A model generated the notes under the pieces. That model did no database searches. It saw nothing but the letters and a program-made list of their open reading frames with translations, and was not told the origin of the DNA. Below are positions 33,985 through 43,972 of a DNA stretch of 64,000 bases, in pieces (position 1 is the first letter of the stretch; every line of letters starts with the position of its first letter). The stretch spans positions 248,001 through 312,000 of the forward strand of contig NZ_VDMO01000002.1 in assembly GCF_006335125.1 (NCBI RefSeq). Reading direction: 5' to 3'. This DNA is from Deinococcus radiopugnans ATCC 19172 (GTDB lineage: Bacteria; Deinococcota; Deinococci; Deinococcales; Deinococcaceae). Both the position numbers and the translations under genes were made by a program.

Positions 33985-34866
33985 TTACCTGTACTCCGGC
34001 CACGGCCACGTCTTGAAGGTCACCTGCTGCCATTTGGGGTGCATGCCCTCGTCTTCCTGAAGGTTGACCAGCTTGCCCACGGCGCACTTCTTGTAGGCCA
34101 GCAGCCGCTCTTTCTTGTCGGGGGTCTTGAAGTCGCGCGTGACCAGCACGCTCTGCACGGCGACGGTGGGGACGCCCGACACGCTCAGGTTGGGGTACAG
34201 CAGCTTGGCACTGGTGTAGATGCCCTCCAGCGGCGCGCTGAACGGCAGCGGCACCAGCCGCACGCCGCTCAGGCCCTTGACCCAGGCCGCGGGCTGCCCG
34301 ATCACGGCCAGCACGGCGTCCACCTGACCCCCATTCAGCGCCGCGAAGGCAGCGGCCTGGTCCTTGACCGGCACGATGCTGTACGGCACGCCCAGCTTGG
34401 CGCTCAGCACCTTGGCCGTGATCACGCTGCCGCCCCAGGCCGCCACGCGCTTGTCTTTCAGATCGTTGAAGGTCTGCACGCCGGTCACGGTGGTCTTGCC
34501 CAGAAAATTCTTGCTGGTCACGGGCGGTTTGGCAAACAGGTGAATTTCTTCGTCGTACAGCGGCAGCAGCGCCTTGATGTTCGCCACGCGCGGGTCCTGA
34601 TCGATCTGCTGACGGGCCTTGAGGACATCGCTCTGCACGAAGGCCAGCGACACCTCGTTGTTCATCAGCAGGTCGATGTTGTCCAGGCTGCCCCCTGTAC
34701 CGCGCTCCTTGAGGTACGCGCTCTGGGTGCAGACCCGCCCGATGTTCTTGAACATGGCGCTGTAGGTGCCGCTGGGGCTGCCGGTGGCGACGTTGAACGA
34801 GACCGGATCGGCGGCCTGGGCGAGGCCGAGGGTCGACAGTATCAGCAAGCTCAGAACACGGGTCAT
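33985..34866 (-). CDS. TAXI family solute-binding protein
   Basis: 293-residue exported binding protein of the TAXI (TRAP-associated extracytoplasmic immunogenic) class. Signal peptide MTRVLSLLILSTLGLAQAA; the mature start SFNVATGSPSGTYSAMFKNI is the family hallmark, followed by GTGGSLDNIDLLMNNEVSLA and FAALNGGQVDAVLAVIGQPA. TAXI proteins usually feed TRAP permeases, but no TRAP membrane gene is present. Instead it is the third gene of a short operon with two membrane proteins (35094-35864, 34889-35080) with ribosome sites at each start. Ligand unknown. Confidence 0.9.
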   Translation of the reverse strand: MTRVLSLLILSTLGLAQAADPVSFNVATGSPSGTYSAMFKNIGRVCTQSAYLKERGTGGSLDNIDLLMNNEVSLAFVQSDVLKARQQIDQDPRVANIKALLPLYDEEIHLFAKPPVTSKNFLGKTTVTGVQTFNDLKDKRVAAWGGSVITAKVLSAKLGVPYSIVPVKDQAAAFAALNGGQVDAVLAVIGQPAAWVKGLSGVRLVPLPFSAPLEGIYTSAKLLYPNLSVSGVPTVAVQSVLVTRDFKTPDKKERLLAYKKCAVGKLVNLQEDEGMHPKWQQVTFKTWPWPEYR

Positions 34867-34888
34867 AACGGACCTCCGGTGGAAGTTT

Positions 34889-35080
34889 TCATTTCAGTTC
34901 ACCGTAGCCGTCCCCACTGGTGGTGTCGACGGGGGTGGATGGTGTGGCGGCGGGCGAGGGCTTCGGCGGCGCAGACACCGTGGACGCGTCAAAAAAGCCC
35001 TGCTGATCCAGGTAGATGGCGGCGGCGCACAGCAGCAGGATGGCCGCCAGCACGGCAGTCAGCACGCGGGCGCGGGTCAT
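34889..35080 (-). CDS. small single-pass membrane protein, 63 aa
   Basis: 63-residue protein with one N-terminal hydrophobic segment (about 5-25; VLTAVLAAILLLCAAAIYLD) and a Pro/Thr/Ser-rich outer tail ending SGDGYGELK. It follows the coiled-coil membrane gene by 13 bp with a GAGGAGG ribosome site and precedes the TAXI binding protein by 22 bp. No family is recognised; a structural or tethering partner in this three-gene operon is inferred. Confidence 0.7.
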   Translation of the reverse strand: MTRARVLTAVLAAILLLCAAAIYLDQQGFFDASTVSAPPKPSPAATPSTPVDTTSGDGYGELK

Positions 35081-35093
35081 GGTGTTCCTCCTC

Positions 35094-35864
35094 TCACCCG
35101 GCGTTCCCCCGCCCGTGACCTGACTGGGCGCGGCCCGACTGCTCGCCCGCCGCCAGCGCCTCGTCGAGCAGGGCGGCGTTGCGGCCCGCGCGGCGGGCGA
35201 TCTCGCTCAGGGCGCTCTCGGTGACGTGGCGGTCCTCGGCGCTCAGGTTGGCCTGCTGTAGCGCCGAGGCCACGTTGCCCTTGGCCTGCGCGAGTTGCGT
35301 GTCGATGCGCGCCTTCTTGATCTGCCGGTCAAACTCGCCCAGGTCCGCCCGCAGGTCCGAGAGGTGGGTCTGGGCGCGGGCGAAGGCGTCGCGGCTGACC
35401 TGCAGATCATTTTCCCAGCGGGCGATGTCGGCGGCGTCCATGTCCTTCCGGTTGGTGTCGATCAGGCGGCGGAAATCTTCCAGGTGGCCGTTGGCCTCGG
35501 CCAGTTGCCGGCCCTTGGCGGTGATCAGGTCCTCGAACTGCTTGCGCTGCAAGATCAGCGTCTCCAGCGGCATGGCGCGGGCCACCGCCTCCTTGGCCCG
35601 CACCCGGCCCGCGTTCAAGGCCAGCATCAGCGCGGGCAGCAGCACGATCACCGCCAGCAGCGCAATTCCAAAGGCCGCGATGGTCACGGTGGTCAGGGCC
35701 ACGTTGAACAGCGCCACCGCCGCCCCTCCCAGGACCGCCAGCGCCAGCACGCCGCCGCCGGTCGCCAGCACCAGTTTGCCCGCCGTGACGGGCCGGGGGG
35801 CCAGCTCCGCGCCGCCGGCAGGCCGCAGGTTGATCACCGTCTCCTGGGGGACAGGTTCGTTCAT
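35094..35864 (-). CDS. membrane protein with long coiled coil
   Basis: 256-residue protein. Two hydrophobic stretches (about 30-80) form a membrane hairpin, followed by a charged helical region (about 95-235; ETLILQRKQFEDLITAKGRQ, then AQTHLSDLRADLGEFDRQIK) predicted as coiled coil, and a Gly/His-rich tail. The helix composition recalls PspA/Vipp-type proteins but it has the membrane hairpin they lack. First gene of the operon with the 63-aa protein and the TAXI binder. Function unknown; envelope stress is a guess from form only. Confidence 0.72.
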   Translation of the reverse strand: MNEPVPQETVINLRPAGGAELAPRPVTAGKLVLATGGGVLALAVLGGAAVALFNVALTTVTIAAFGIALLAVIVLLPALMLALNAGRVRAKEAVARAMPLETLILQRKQFEDLITAKGRQLAEANGHLEDFRRLIDTNRKDMDAADIARWENDLQVSRDAFARAQTHLSDLRADLGEFDRQIKKARIDTQLAQAKGNVASALQQANLSAEDRHVTESALSEIARRAGRNAALLDEALAAGEQSGRAQSGHGRGNAG

Positions 35865-35957
35865 GCCCCTTTATACGTCCTGTGGAGGCGCCGGGTTGCC
35901 GCAGAGGATCGAGAGGCCCAGGATTCAGCCGTCACTCCGGAGGACGGCCAGCGGGTT

Positions 35958-36977
35958 TTACAGCCCGGCCAGCGCGGCCTGCGCCGCCGCGAACCCCGGC
36001 CGCAGACGCAGGGCCTCGCGGTACGCCGCCTGCGCCTCGGCCACGCGGCCCAGTCCAGTCAGGGCACGGCCCCGCCAGTAAAATATTTCCTCGTGGGCGG
36101 GCACGTCGCGCAGCACCGCCGTGGTCAGCCGCATCACGTCGGTGTAGCGGGCCGTGCGGGTGTAGGCCTCCAGCGGGCCGAAGACATACCACAGCGTCCG
36201 CCACGGCCACCCGCCCTCCTCGCGTGCCGGGCGGATGGGATCGAGCATGGGATCGGGCCGGGCCGCGAACGCCGCGTCGAAGGCCCGCGCCGCGCCGCGT
36301 GAGTCGCCCAGACTCAGCTTGGCCTGCCCCACGTTCAGCCACGCCACGGCGTCGTCTTTCTTCTCCGCCTCCACCAGCGCCACGCGCAGTGCGGCACGTT
36401 TGGCCATGCGGGCGTCGGCGTGGTAGCCCAGCGCCTCGTCCAACGCGGCCTGCCTGCTTGCCGGAACGATCACCAGAAAGGTGCGTCCGAACGAGCGCCA
36501 CAGCCCGTCGAACTCGGCGTAGGTGAAGCCCAGGTGGCCCATGTACGAATCCAGCACCGAGAACTTGCCCTTGGCGTCGTCGTAGCCGGTCAGCAGACGG
36601 TAATGGCCCATGCCGCCGCTGTCGGGCGTGACGAACCACGTCTCGGCAATGACTGGAAATCCGGCGGCCAGCAGGCGCCTGAGCATGGGCAGCGTGCCGC
36701 CGCGGGCCAGATGCACGGTCATGCCCTGGCCCCGCGCGAAGGCCGCCAGCTCCTCCGGCGACACGTTCACGTCTCCCACACCCGCCTTCAGTTTCGGCGC
36801 GATGTCGTACTGGTTCATTGTGCCGCCCCAACGGCTCAGGGCCATGCCCACCGTCACCGGGCCGCAGTTGTTCAGCCGCTGGTACTCATGCCGGATGTTG
36901 CCGATGCTGACCTGCGCGGGCAGGGCCGAAGCCGCGCCGAGCAGGCCGCAGATCAGCAGGGGCAGCAGGGCGCGCAT
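35958..36977 (-). CDS. secreted C39-like peptidase with TPR region
   Basis: 339-residue exported protein. Signal peptide MRALLPLLICGLLGAASALP. The papain-like C39/C39_2 domain (about 22-185) has Cys38 in QRLNNCGPVTVGMALSRWGG, His125 in GGMGHYRLLTGYDD and Asp143 in VLDSYMGH, a plausible triad. TPR-like helices (about 190-339) follow, including AVAWLNVGQAKLSLGDSRGA and a second repeat ending EAQAAYREALRLRPGFAAA. It may cleave peptides or act as a scaffold at the cell surface. An alternative start 8 codons upstream would spoil the signal peptide. Confidence 0.82.
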   Translation of the reverse strand: MRALLPLLICGLLGAASALPAQVSIGNIRHEYQRLNNCGPVTVGMALSRWGGTMNQYDIAPKLKAGVGDVNVSPEELAAFARGQGMTVHLARGGTLPMLRRLLAAGFPVIAETWFVTPDSGGMGHYRLLTGYDDAKGKFSVLDSYMGHLGFTYAEFDGLWRSFGRTFLVIVPASRQAALDEALGYHADARMAKRAALRVALVEAEKKDDAVAWLNVGQAKLSLGDSRGAARAFDAAFAARPDPMLDPIRPAREEGGWPWRTLWYVFGPLEAYTRTARYTDVMRLTTAVLRDVPAHEEIFYWRGRALTGLGRVAEAQAAYREALRLRPGFAAAQAALAGL

Positions 36978-37125
36978 GCCCCCATTCTCGCCAGTATTCA
37001 TGATTCAGGACTGAGGCAGAAAGGTGAGGAGACCGCCTTTCGCGGATTGCAGGCACCAGGGTCACGACAAGGGAGAGGGGCGGACCGTCTCGGCGCCCGC
37101 CCCCCGACGTGTGATTCAGGCTGCT

Positions 37126-38565
37126 CTAGTTGCTGGTGGGGGCCTCCACCGGGCAGGGGGCCACGCCGGCGCGGGTTTCACGGGTGAACTTGCAGCCGTA
37201 ATTGGGATCGGCGATCACGCTGGGCGTGGTCACGTCGTCTCCGGCGGGTTTCGCGCCGCCTGCCTCCCATTTCACCAGCTCGTTGAAGCCCTCCACCAGC
37301 TCTGGTCCGGCGAAGTCGCAGTGACCCGGCGCACGGATGGCGCGCTGCACCAGCAGACCGGACTTGCCATTCGCCGCCACTGCCGCGTTGTACAGCTGCT
37401 CGTGCTTGAACGGCACGTAGAAATCGCCCAGCGTGTGCATGGTCAGCACCGGCACATTGATCTCGCCATTCACGCGCGGCAGCCAGCGCAGCGCGTTCGC
37501 GCGGGCTGGATTGGCGTCTACATCAGCCGTCACACGCAAAATTGCATCGTTGAAGGCTTTTTCGGCAATGGTGGGAGTATCGCTGGTGGTCCAGCGGTAG
37601 GTGACGCCCACGTTGCCGTAAAAGTTCTTCGCCAGGATGCCGTTCAGCGTGCCGTCCGAGCCACCGGTGGACAGCACTGCGTTCTGCAGGCCGGCAGCGC
37701 TGAAGCCCAGGTCAAATACGGGCCGTTCGCCCCCGGTCAGTTGCCGGGCAAGATCACGTAGCTTGGCGCCCTGAGCGCTGTTGACCTGCCATAGCGGACC
37801 AGAAGTGTCGGTAAACAGCGCCGCCTTGATGTCGGGCAGCAGTTTCTGGAAATCAGTCTGCGGATAGCTCTGCGCGCCGTAGCCGGCCATCTGCGCGGCG
37901 GCCAGGGTGTAGTCGCCCAGCCACTGGAACTCGTACTCCTCGTCCATCACGCCGCAGACCGGCATGGCCGCCGCGTAGGTGACCTTGTTCTTTGCCGTAT
38001 TCAGGGTTTCTTTCTCCACGGCGGCCCCCGCCACATGACCGCCCATGCTCACGCCCATGATCAGGTACTTGGTGGGTTTGGTCTGCCCGGTCAGTTCGGG
38101 GAATTTCAGGGCCAGCGCGTTGGTGTCCTCCACGCCGGACTGCACGTCGTAGTAGTTGCTGGAATAGCTGCTGGCGGCCCAGGCGTAGCCCAGTGACAGC
38201 CAGTAGTCCCGCAACGGCGGAGGCTGCACGTTCAGCTTGTCGCCCATTCCCGCGTAGCCGTGGGTGTACATGATCAGCTGACCGTTCCATTTCGCCGGCA
38301 CTTCAATGGCGTAGCCAGCCTTGCCCTGAAGACCGTCGTAGAGGCCCTGAGACACAGTCGCGCCGAGGTGGGCTTCAAAAGCGGGCGTGACGGCCGTGAA
38401 GGTACGCTTGTCCTGCTCGCGGGTCTGGGGCTGTGGCGTGGGCGGCGTGACGGCGGGGCTGCCGCAGCTCGCCAGGATCAGGGTCAACCCGGTCAGCAGG
38501 AGCGACGCCTTGCGGGCCGTGTGCGGGCGGGAACGGGCAGCGATGGAACGGGTCTGTGCGGTCAT
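37126..38565 (-). CDS. lipoprotein alpha/beta hydrolase
   Basis: 479-residue lipoprotein serine hydrolase. The signal ends in the lipobox LASC (LLTGLTLILASCGS), so it is anchored outside the membrane. Oxyanion strand GQLIMYTHGYAGMG, nucleophile elbow YLIMGVSMGGHVAGAA, acid region VLTMHTLGDFYVPF, and catalytic His in RAPGHCDFAGPE. Four Cys in the mature part could form disulfides. The start at 38565 follows GGAGG; the longer reading lacks support. Substrate unknown; the fold resembles tannase/feruloyl-esterase-like and secreted peptidase-like hydrolases. Confidence 0.83.
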   Translation of the reverse strand: MTAQTRSIAARSRPHTARKASLLLTGLTLILASCGSPAVTPPTPQPQTREQDKRTFTAVTPAFEAHLGATVSQGLYDGLQGKAGYAIEVPAKWNGQLIMYTHGYAGMGDKLNVQPPPLRDYWLSLGYAWAASSYSSNYYDVQSGVEDTNALALKFPELTGQTKPTKYLIMGVSMGGHVAGAAVEKETLNTAKNKVTYAAAMPVCGVMDEEYEFQWLGDYTLAAAQMAGYGAQSYPQTDFQKLLPDIKAALFTDTSGPLWQVNSAQGAKLRDLARQLTGGERPVFDLGFSAAGLQNAVLSTGGSDGTLNGILAKNFYGNVGVTYRWTTSDTPTIAEKAFNDAILRVTADVDANPARANALRWLPRVNGEINVPVLTMHTLGDFYVPFKHEQLYNAAVAANGKSGLLVQRAIRAPGHCDFAGPELVEGFNELVKWEAGGAKPAGDDVTTPSVIADPNYGCKFTRETRAGVAPCPVEAPTSN

Positions 38566-38729
38566 GGAGCCTCCAGGGCGCGAACGCTCTCCCTGTGCCG
38601 GAGAGCGGCACAAAGATGGGCATCTGGTGAGTTGAACAGTCGTAATCTAGCGCTCCTGAAGGCCGTCGTGTCAATCTCCCATGTTCTGCGGCTGGCCCTG
38701 GGCCGGGAACCTCTCCGGCCCCGCTCCCG

Positions 38730-38735
38730 TACCCT
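38730..38735 (+). promoter_or_regulatory. -10 box of 215-aa gene, leaderless
   Basis: TACCCT lies 8 nt before the ATG at 38744. Confidence 0.5.
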
Positions 38736-38743
38736 AAAGGCAT

Positions 38744-39391
38744 ATGAGACCAAGACGAGGACCGGGATGTGGCTGCCTGGGATGTGGCGGCAGCGGGCTG
38801 CTGGTGCTGGCGCTGCTGGGCGCGCTGGCGTGGTTCGTGGTGGTCAAACCGGTGCGCGAGTTCGTGACCGCGTGGAACCCGCCACAGACGCAGGGTCAGA
38901 CCCAAACGCAGACGACGCCACCGACGACGGGCCAGACGCCCGCCGCGAATGCCGCGCCCCTCACCCAGAGCGACGTGAGGAAATTCGTCCGCATCCGCCG
39001 GGATGAGCGCGCCGCCCTGGGCGATAGCTTTACCGGGCTGCAGGCCGTCTGGGCCGAGGTCCAGGCTGGGCAAACGCCCAACCTGCTGCAGGTCGTGAAC
39101 GTGCTGCGGCAGGCGGGAGGCAGCATCGCGAAGGCCCGTGCCGCGCAGAGTGCGGGTCTGGCGCGCGAGAACATGAGCGCCGCGCGCTACGCCGAGGTCC
39201 GCGCCGGGGTCAACCGCGCGCTGGGCGTGCCGAACATCGACTTTGCCCAGGCCGCGCAGGCCATTCAGAGTGGGCAGATTCCCGATCTGGACAGCACCGT
39301 CACAGCGGCCAGCGCCCGCGAGAAACAGCTGGTGGCCCCGTTCAGACAAGAACTGGAAGTCACGGCGGCAGTGGGCCTGCTGGGGCTGTGA
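38744..39391 (+). CDS. membrane-anchored hypothetical protein, 215 aa
   Basis: 215-residue protein. The N-terminus has a basic, Cys-rich tip (RRGPGCGCLGCGGSG) followed by one membrane helix (about 18-38), then a Gln/Thr/Pro linker and a helical outer domain (about 70-215; LARENMSAARYAEVRAGVNR). No catalytic motif or family recognised. The leaderless TACCCT promoter supports the start. It is a single gene, 62 bp before hemL, which has its own promoter. Confidence 0.7.
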   Translation: MRPRRGPGCGCLGCGGSGLLVLALLGALAWFVVVKPVREFVTAWNPPQTQGQTQTQTTPPTTGQTPAANAAPLTQSDVRKFVRIRRDERAALGDSFTGLQAVWAEVQAGQTPNLLQVVNVLRQAGGSIAKARAAQSAGLARENMSAARYAEVRAGVNRALGVPNIDFAQAAQAIQSGQIPDLDSTVTAASAREKQLVAPFRQELEVTAAVGLLGL

Positions 39392-39440
39392 GCCCCGCCG
39401 GAGTGTCGCCTTCCTCTCCCCGGCCCGGCCCGGCCTCCGC

Positions 39441-39446
39441 TAAGGT
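39441..39446 (+). promoter_or_regulatory. -10 box of hemL, leaderless
   Basis: TAAGGT lies 7 nt before the ATG at 39454. Confidence 0.5.
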
Positions 39447-39453
39447 GCGGGGC

Positions 39454-40808
<1,355 letters not shown>

Positions 40809-40812
<4 letters not shown>

Positions 40813-41237
40813 CCCTCGTGCACTCCAAACCCGATGTGATTCGCATCCTGACCGACCACAAGGTGATCGCCGTGGTGGGCTTTCATCACGACAGCGCCAA
40901 GCCGGCCTTCTACGTGCCCGAGTACATGCACCGCCAGGGCTACACCATCATCCCGGTCAATCCCTCGCTGGCGGCGCGCGGCGAGAGTTATTTCGGCCAC
41001 AAGGCGGTCGCGACGCTGGCCGAGATCGGCACCCCGGTGGACATCGTGGACGTCTTCCGGCGCAGCGATAAGGTGCCGGATCATCTGGACGACATCCTGG
41101 CGATGGACCCGCTACCGAAAGTGGTCTGGCTGCAACTGGGCATCCGCAACGACGCCGTGGCCCGCGAACTCAGTGCGCGCGGCATCGACGTGGTGCAGGA
41201 CCGCTGCCTGCTGGCCGACCACCGGGCGCTGCTGTAA
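40809..41237 (+). CDS. CoA-binding domain protein
   Basis: 142-residue Rossmann-fold protein of the CoA_binding_2 (YccU-like) family. Characteristic pieces: HKVIAVVGFHHDSAKPAFYV, GYTIIPVNPSLAARGESYFG, VDIVDVFRRSDKVPDHLDD and VWLQLGIRNDAVARELSARG, with VVQDRCLLADHRAL at the end. It probably binds CoA or acyl-CoA; the enzymatic role is unknown. A TTG start overlaps the hemL stop (TTGA) and sits 9 nt after AGGAG, so it is coupled to hemL. A second possible ATG is not seen before the conserved core. Confidence 0.9.
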
Positions 41238-41249
41238 GTCGGCCGAGGG

Positions 41250-42041
41250 GTGGACGTTTTCCCGCCGCCCGACCTAAAGCTGCTTGAGGACGTCCCATTC
41301 GGCATCCACGGCCTGACCCTGGACCTCCTGCGTCCCAGGGCCAGGCGCCCTCAGCCTGTTCCGGCCATTCTCCACCTGCACGGCGGGGCGTGGATGATGT
41401 ACAGCAAGTGGCCTCCTGCCAACGTCTTTCTGGCCCGCGCCGGATTTATCACCGTCAGCTCGGATTACCGGCTGGCGCCGGGAGCCACCTTTCCCGCCCA
41501 GTGGCAGGACGTGCGGGCGGCGGTGCGCTGGCTGCGGGCGCACGCGCCAGAGCTGGGCATCGATCCACAGCGCATCGGCGTCTGGGGCGTCAGCGCCGGG
41601 GCACATCTGGCCGGCCTGCTGGGGACGGCGGTCAGCGATGAACTGGAGGATGCACAGGCCCAACATTCCGCACGCGTGCAGGCCGTGGGCAACGTCAGCG
41701 GCGTGATGGATTTTCTCGATCCGGCCTTCGGCCTCGGCCCGCAACCGCTGCCGCTGTTCGGTGCCCCGCTGGGCGACTGCCTGGACCTGGTCGCCCTCGC
41801 CAGCCCGGTCACCCACGTCACAGCCGACGCACCGCCCTTTCTGCATCTGCACGGCACCCACGACGACGAGGTGCCCGTCTCGCAGGCCCGGCGGATGCAC
41901 GCGGCCCTTGTGAACACAGGCGCCAGAAGCGAATTGATTGAACTGGACGGCGATCATTCCATCAACGACACCCATCAGGGCGAGGTGGAGGCGCGGCTGC
42001 TGGCCTTCTTCTGCCGCGAGCTGAAGCACACGCCGGGCTGA
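41250..42041 (+). CDS. alpha/beta hydrolase, HSL/BD-FAE-like esterase
   Basis: 263-residue cytoplasmic esterase. HGGAW oxyanion motif in AILHLHGGAWMMYSKWPPAN, nucleophile elbow IGVWGVSAGAHLAGL, Asp in LHLHGTHDDEVPVSQA and His in ELDGDHSINDTHQGEV form the triad. Related enzymes hydrolyse short acyl esters (family IV / BD-FAE group). A GTG start lies 12 bp after the CoA-binding stop, so it may belong to the hemL transcript. Convergent with the NadM-Nudix gene, 7 bp away. Confidence 0.88.
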   Translation: MDVFPPPDLKLLEDVPFGIHGLTLDLLRPRARRPQPVPAILHLHGGAWMMYSKWPPANVFLARAGFITVSSDYRLAPGATFPAQWQDVRAAVRWLRAHAPELGIDPQRIGVWGVSAGAHLAGLLGTAVSDELEDAQAQHSARVQAVGNVSGVMDFLDPAFGLGPQPLPLFGAPLGDCLDLVALASPVTHVTADAPPFLHLHGTHDDEVPVSQARRMHAALVNTGARSELIELDGDHSINDTHQGEVEARLLAFFCRELKHTPG

Positions 42042-42048
42042 AACAACC

Positions 42049-43125
42049 TCAGCCCCGCATCAGGAAGTGCTCGATGATCGCGTGGTGGTCCTCGAAGAAC
42101 AGCTCAGGGTGGGCCATCGCGTCGCCCAGCGGCAGCCACAGCGCCTCGGCCGCGTCGCTGCCTCCCTGCAGCAGCGGCAACTGCCCGATGCCCAGATCGA
42201 AATTGAAGGCGTGGGTCACGGTGCGCCCGCGCAGGCTGCGCTCGGGGTAGTCGAACACGGCGTTGCCGCGCACGGCCGCCCGCAGGTCGACGCCCGCGCC
42301 CAGGCCGGTTTCCTCGTGGGTCTTGCGCACTGCGCAGTCCAGCAGGGTCTCGGCCGGTTCCAGAAATCCACCGGGCATGGCCAGCCGTCCGCGCCCCGGC
42401 ATGCCGCCCCGGCGCACCAGCAGCACGTGGCCGCTGCGCGTCACCACCGCGTCGGCGGTCACGAACACGGGCGGGAAGGGCGCGTCCGCCCAGGCCGCGC
42501 GGTACTCGCGCAGGTGGTCGTACTCCGCGCGCAGTTCGGCGTATTCGGGGGCGGCATGAAAGCGTTCCAGAAAGGCGTGGACGGCGGGCGGCACCATCCC
42601 GCGCACGTCGTCCAGGTGGCCCTCGAAGTACGCCCGGCGCACGTCGGTGGCGCTCAGCGGGCTGACCACGTGGCTGGGAATGAACTCCCAGGCCGGGAAC
42701 GAGCGCAGGTAATAGCTGCTCTCGTCTTTGACGTGGCCGATCAGTGCCACGTCGGTGCTGCCGCGCGTGAAGTGCTGCACGCCGCGCTGCACCTCCGAGA
42801 GCCACAGCGCCTCGTTGTAGTAGTAGTCGCGGACATGCACGAACAGCAGCCGGGCGCGGGCGATCCCGGCCTCCAGCAGCATGGCCGTGATCACCTCCTG
42901 GCGTTCCTCGGCGGTGAAGGGATTCTTGGGATTGCGCGCCGCGCGGGCCGAACCGATCACCACGATCAGTTTCTGCACACTTTTCAGCGCCTCCAGCATC
43001 ACCAGCAGGTGCGCGGCGTGCGGCGGCTCGAAGCGCCCGATGTACACCCCGAAAGTGCGTTTGCGCCGCGCTGACGACTGAGACGGCGCTGGGGCGGCGG
43101 CGGCAGGAGCGTCTGAGGAAGACAT
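42049..43125 (-). CDS. bifunctional NMN adenylyltransferase / Nudix hydrolase
   Basis: 358-residue fusion for NAD metabolism. The N-terminal nucleotidyltransferase (about 24-190) has [10 protein letters not shown] (HxxH motif) and [15 protein letters not shown] (ISTxxR equivalent), so it would make NAD from NMN and ATP. The C-terminal Nudix domain (about 215-358) has [20 protein letters not shown] followed by ETGL; residue 268 is Lys where the Nudix box normally has Glu (REUxEE), while the paired Glu271-272 are kept. Similar fusions hydrolyse ADP-ribose. Start at 43125 or 43134; unclear which. Confidence 0.92.
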   Translation of the reverse strand: MSSSDAPAAAAPAPSQSSARRKRTFGVYIGRFEPPHAAHLLVMLEALKSVQKLIVVIGSARAARNPKNPFTAEERQEVITAMLLEAGIARARLLFVHVRDYYYNEALWLSEVQRGVQHFTRGSTDVALIGHVKDESSYYLRSFPAWEFIPSHVVSPLSATDVRRAYFEGHLDDVRGMVPPAVHAFLERFHAAPEYAELRAEYDHLREYRAAWADAPFPPVFVTADAVVTRSGHVLLVRRGGMPGRGRLAMPGGFLEPAETLLDCAVRKTHEETGLGAGVDLRAAVRGNAVFDYPERSLRGRTVTHAFNFDLGIGQLPLLQGGSDAAEALWLPLGDAMAHPELFFEDHHAIIEHFLMRG

Positions 43126-43210
43126 GGACCTCATCTTCAGGACATCAGAGATGAAGAACATGTGACCCACCCCCCCGGCAGATCTTGTATCGCAGGGGCG
43201 GAGAACAACG

Positions 43211-43216
43211 TATTGT
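43211..43216 (+). promoter_or_regulatory. -10 box of YbjN-like gene, leaderless
   Basis: TATTGT lies 6 nt before the ATG at 43223. Confidence 0.5.
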
Positions 43217-43222
43217 GATGCT

Positions 43223-43720
43223 ATGAACAAAAATTTGATGCTGTCCGGCGTTCTGCTCCTTAGCCTCTCTGGCGTGGCCCTGGCAGGTGGGGCGGGCGCA
43301 CCGGCCACCGGCGCGAATGCCCAGGTGCAGGCGGCCACCCCCGACGCCATTGCCGCCGCCCTGCGCGCGACCGGCTACAAGGTCACCATGAATCCCACGG
43401 ACCCCGACAGCGATCCCAGCATGACGGTGGACACGGGCGACTACGAGGTCGACGTGTGGCTCAGCGGCTGCGAGAAGAATGTCTGCTCGCGGGTCACGGC
43501 CAGCTCGTACTGGGATTACAGCGACGACGAGGACAGCCAGGACATTGACCTGATCAACGACTGGAACGGCAACTACTACACCCAGGCCTACATCTACGAG
43601 GGCGCGTACTACCTGGACAGCACCATGCCGATCCGTGGCGGCTACACCCGGGCGGCGCTGAAGGCCTGGATGGTGGACTACCTGGAGGACGTGTCGGCCT
43701 TCGAGGAAGAGCTGCCCTGA
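43223..43720 (+). CDS. secreted YbjN-domain-like protein
   Basis: 165-residue exported protein. Signal peptide [20 protein letters not shown] ending near LAGG. The mature part has the pattern of YbjN/type-III-chaperone-like proteins: helix [16 protein letters not shown], acidic strands ([18 protein letters not shown]) and a final helix [20 protein letters not shown]. Two Cys (GCEKNVC) may form a disulfide. Function unknown. It has its own leaderless promoter and a strong hairpin behind it. Confidence 0.75.
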   Translation: MNKNLMLSGVLLLSLSGVALAGGAGAPATGANAQVQAATPDAIAAALRATGYKVTMNPTDPDSDPSMTVDTGDYEVDVWLSGCEKNVCSRVTASSYWDYSDDEDSQDIDLINDWNGNYYTQAYIYEGAYYLDSTMPIRGGYTRAALKAWMVDYLEDVSAFEEELP

Positions 43721-43737
43721 GACCACATTCGGTGAAA

Positions 43738-43772
43738 GGGCCGCCGGGAAAATAATCGCCCGGCGGCCCTTT
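43738..43772 (+). terminator. terminator after YbjN-like gene
   Basis: GGGCCGCCGGG, a 10-nt loop and CCCGGCGGCCC (perfect 11-bp stem) followed by TTT. Confidence 0.75.
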
Positions 43773-43795
43773 GAGCTGCACAGACAGGCTGTCTT

Positions 43796-43960
43796 AGAGC
43801 ATTGGTCAAAAGAGCTGTTTCCTTTTGACCGAACGGACTGGCACAGCTCGCAGAGAGTGAGTGAATTTCAACGAGCAGTTGGGACTGATTCAGCTCCGAA
43901 GGAGAGAATGGGGGCATCAGAAGTCTCCTTTTCTGATGCTGTAATTCGGACAACTACTCT
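43796..43960 (-). repeat. 165-bp structured repeat, copy C (inverted)
   Basis: Same element as copies A and B, in reverse orientation. Read on the minus strand it starts AGAGTAGTTGTCCGAATT and ends TTTTGACCAATGCTCT. It lies 24 bp after a terminator and 12 bp beyond the stop of the next gene, between convergent genes. Differences from A and B are scattered single bases, so this is not a recent duplication. Confidence 0.82.
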
Positions 43961-43972
43961 AGCGTGTCGTTC

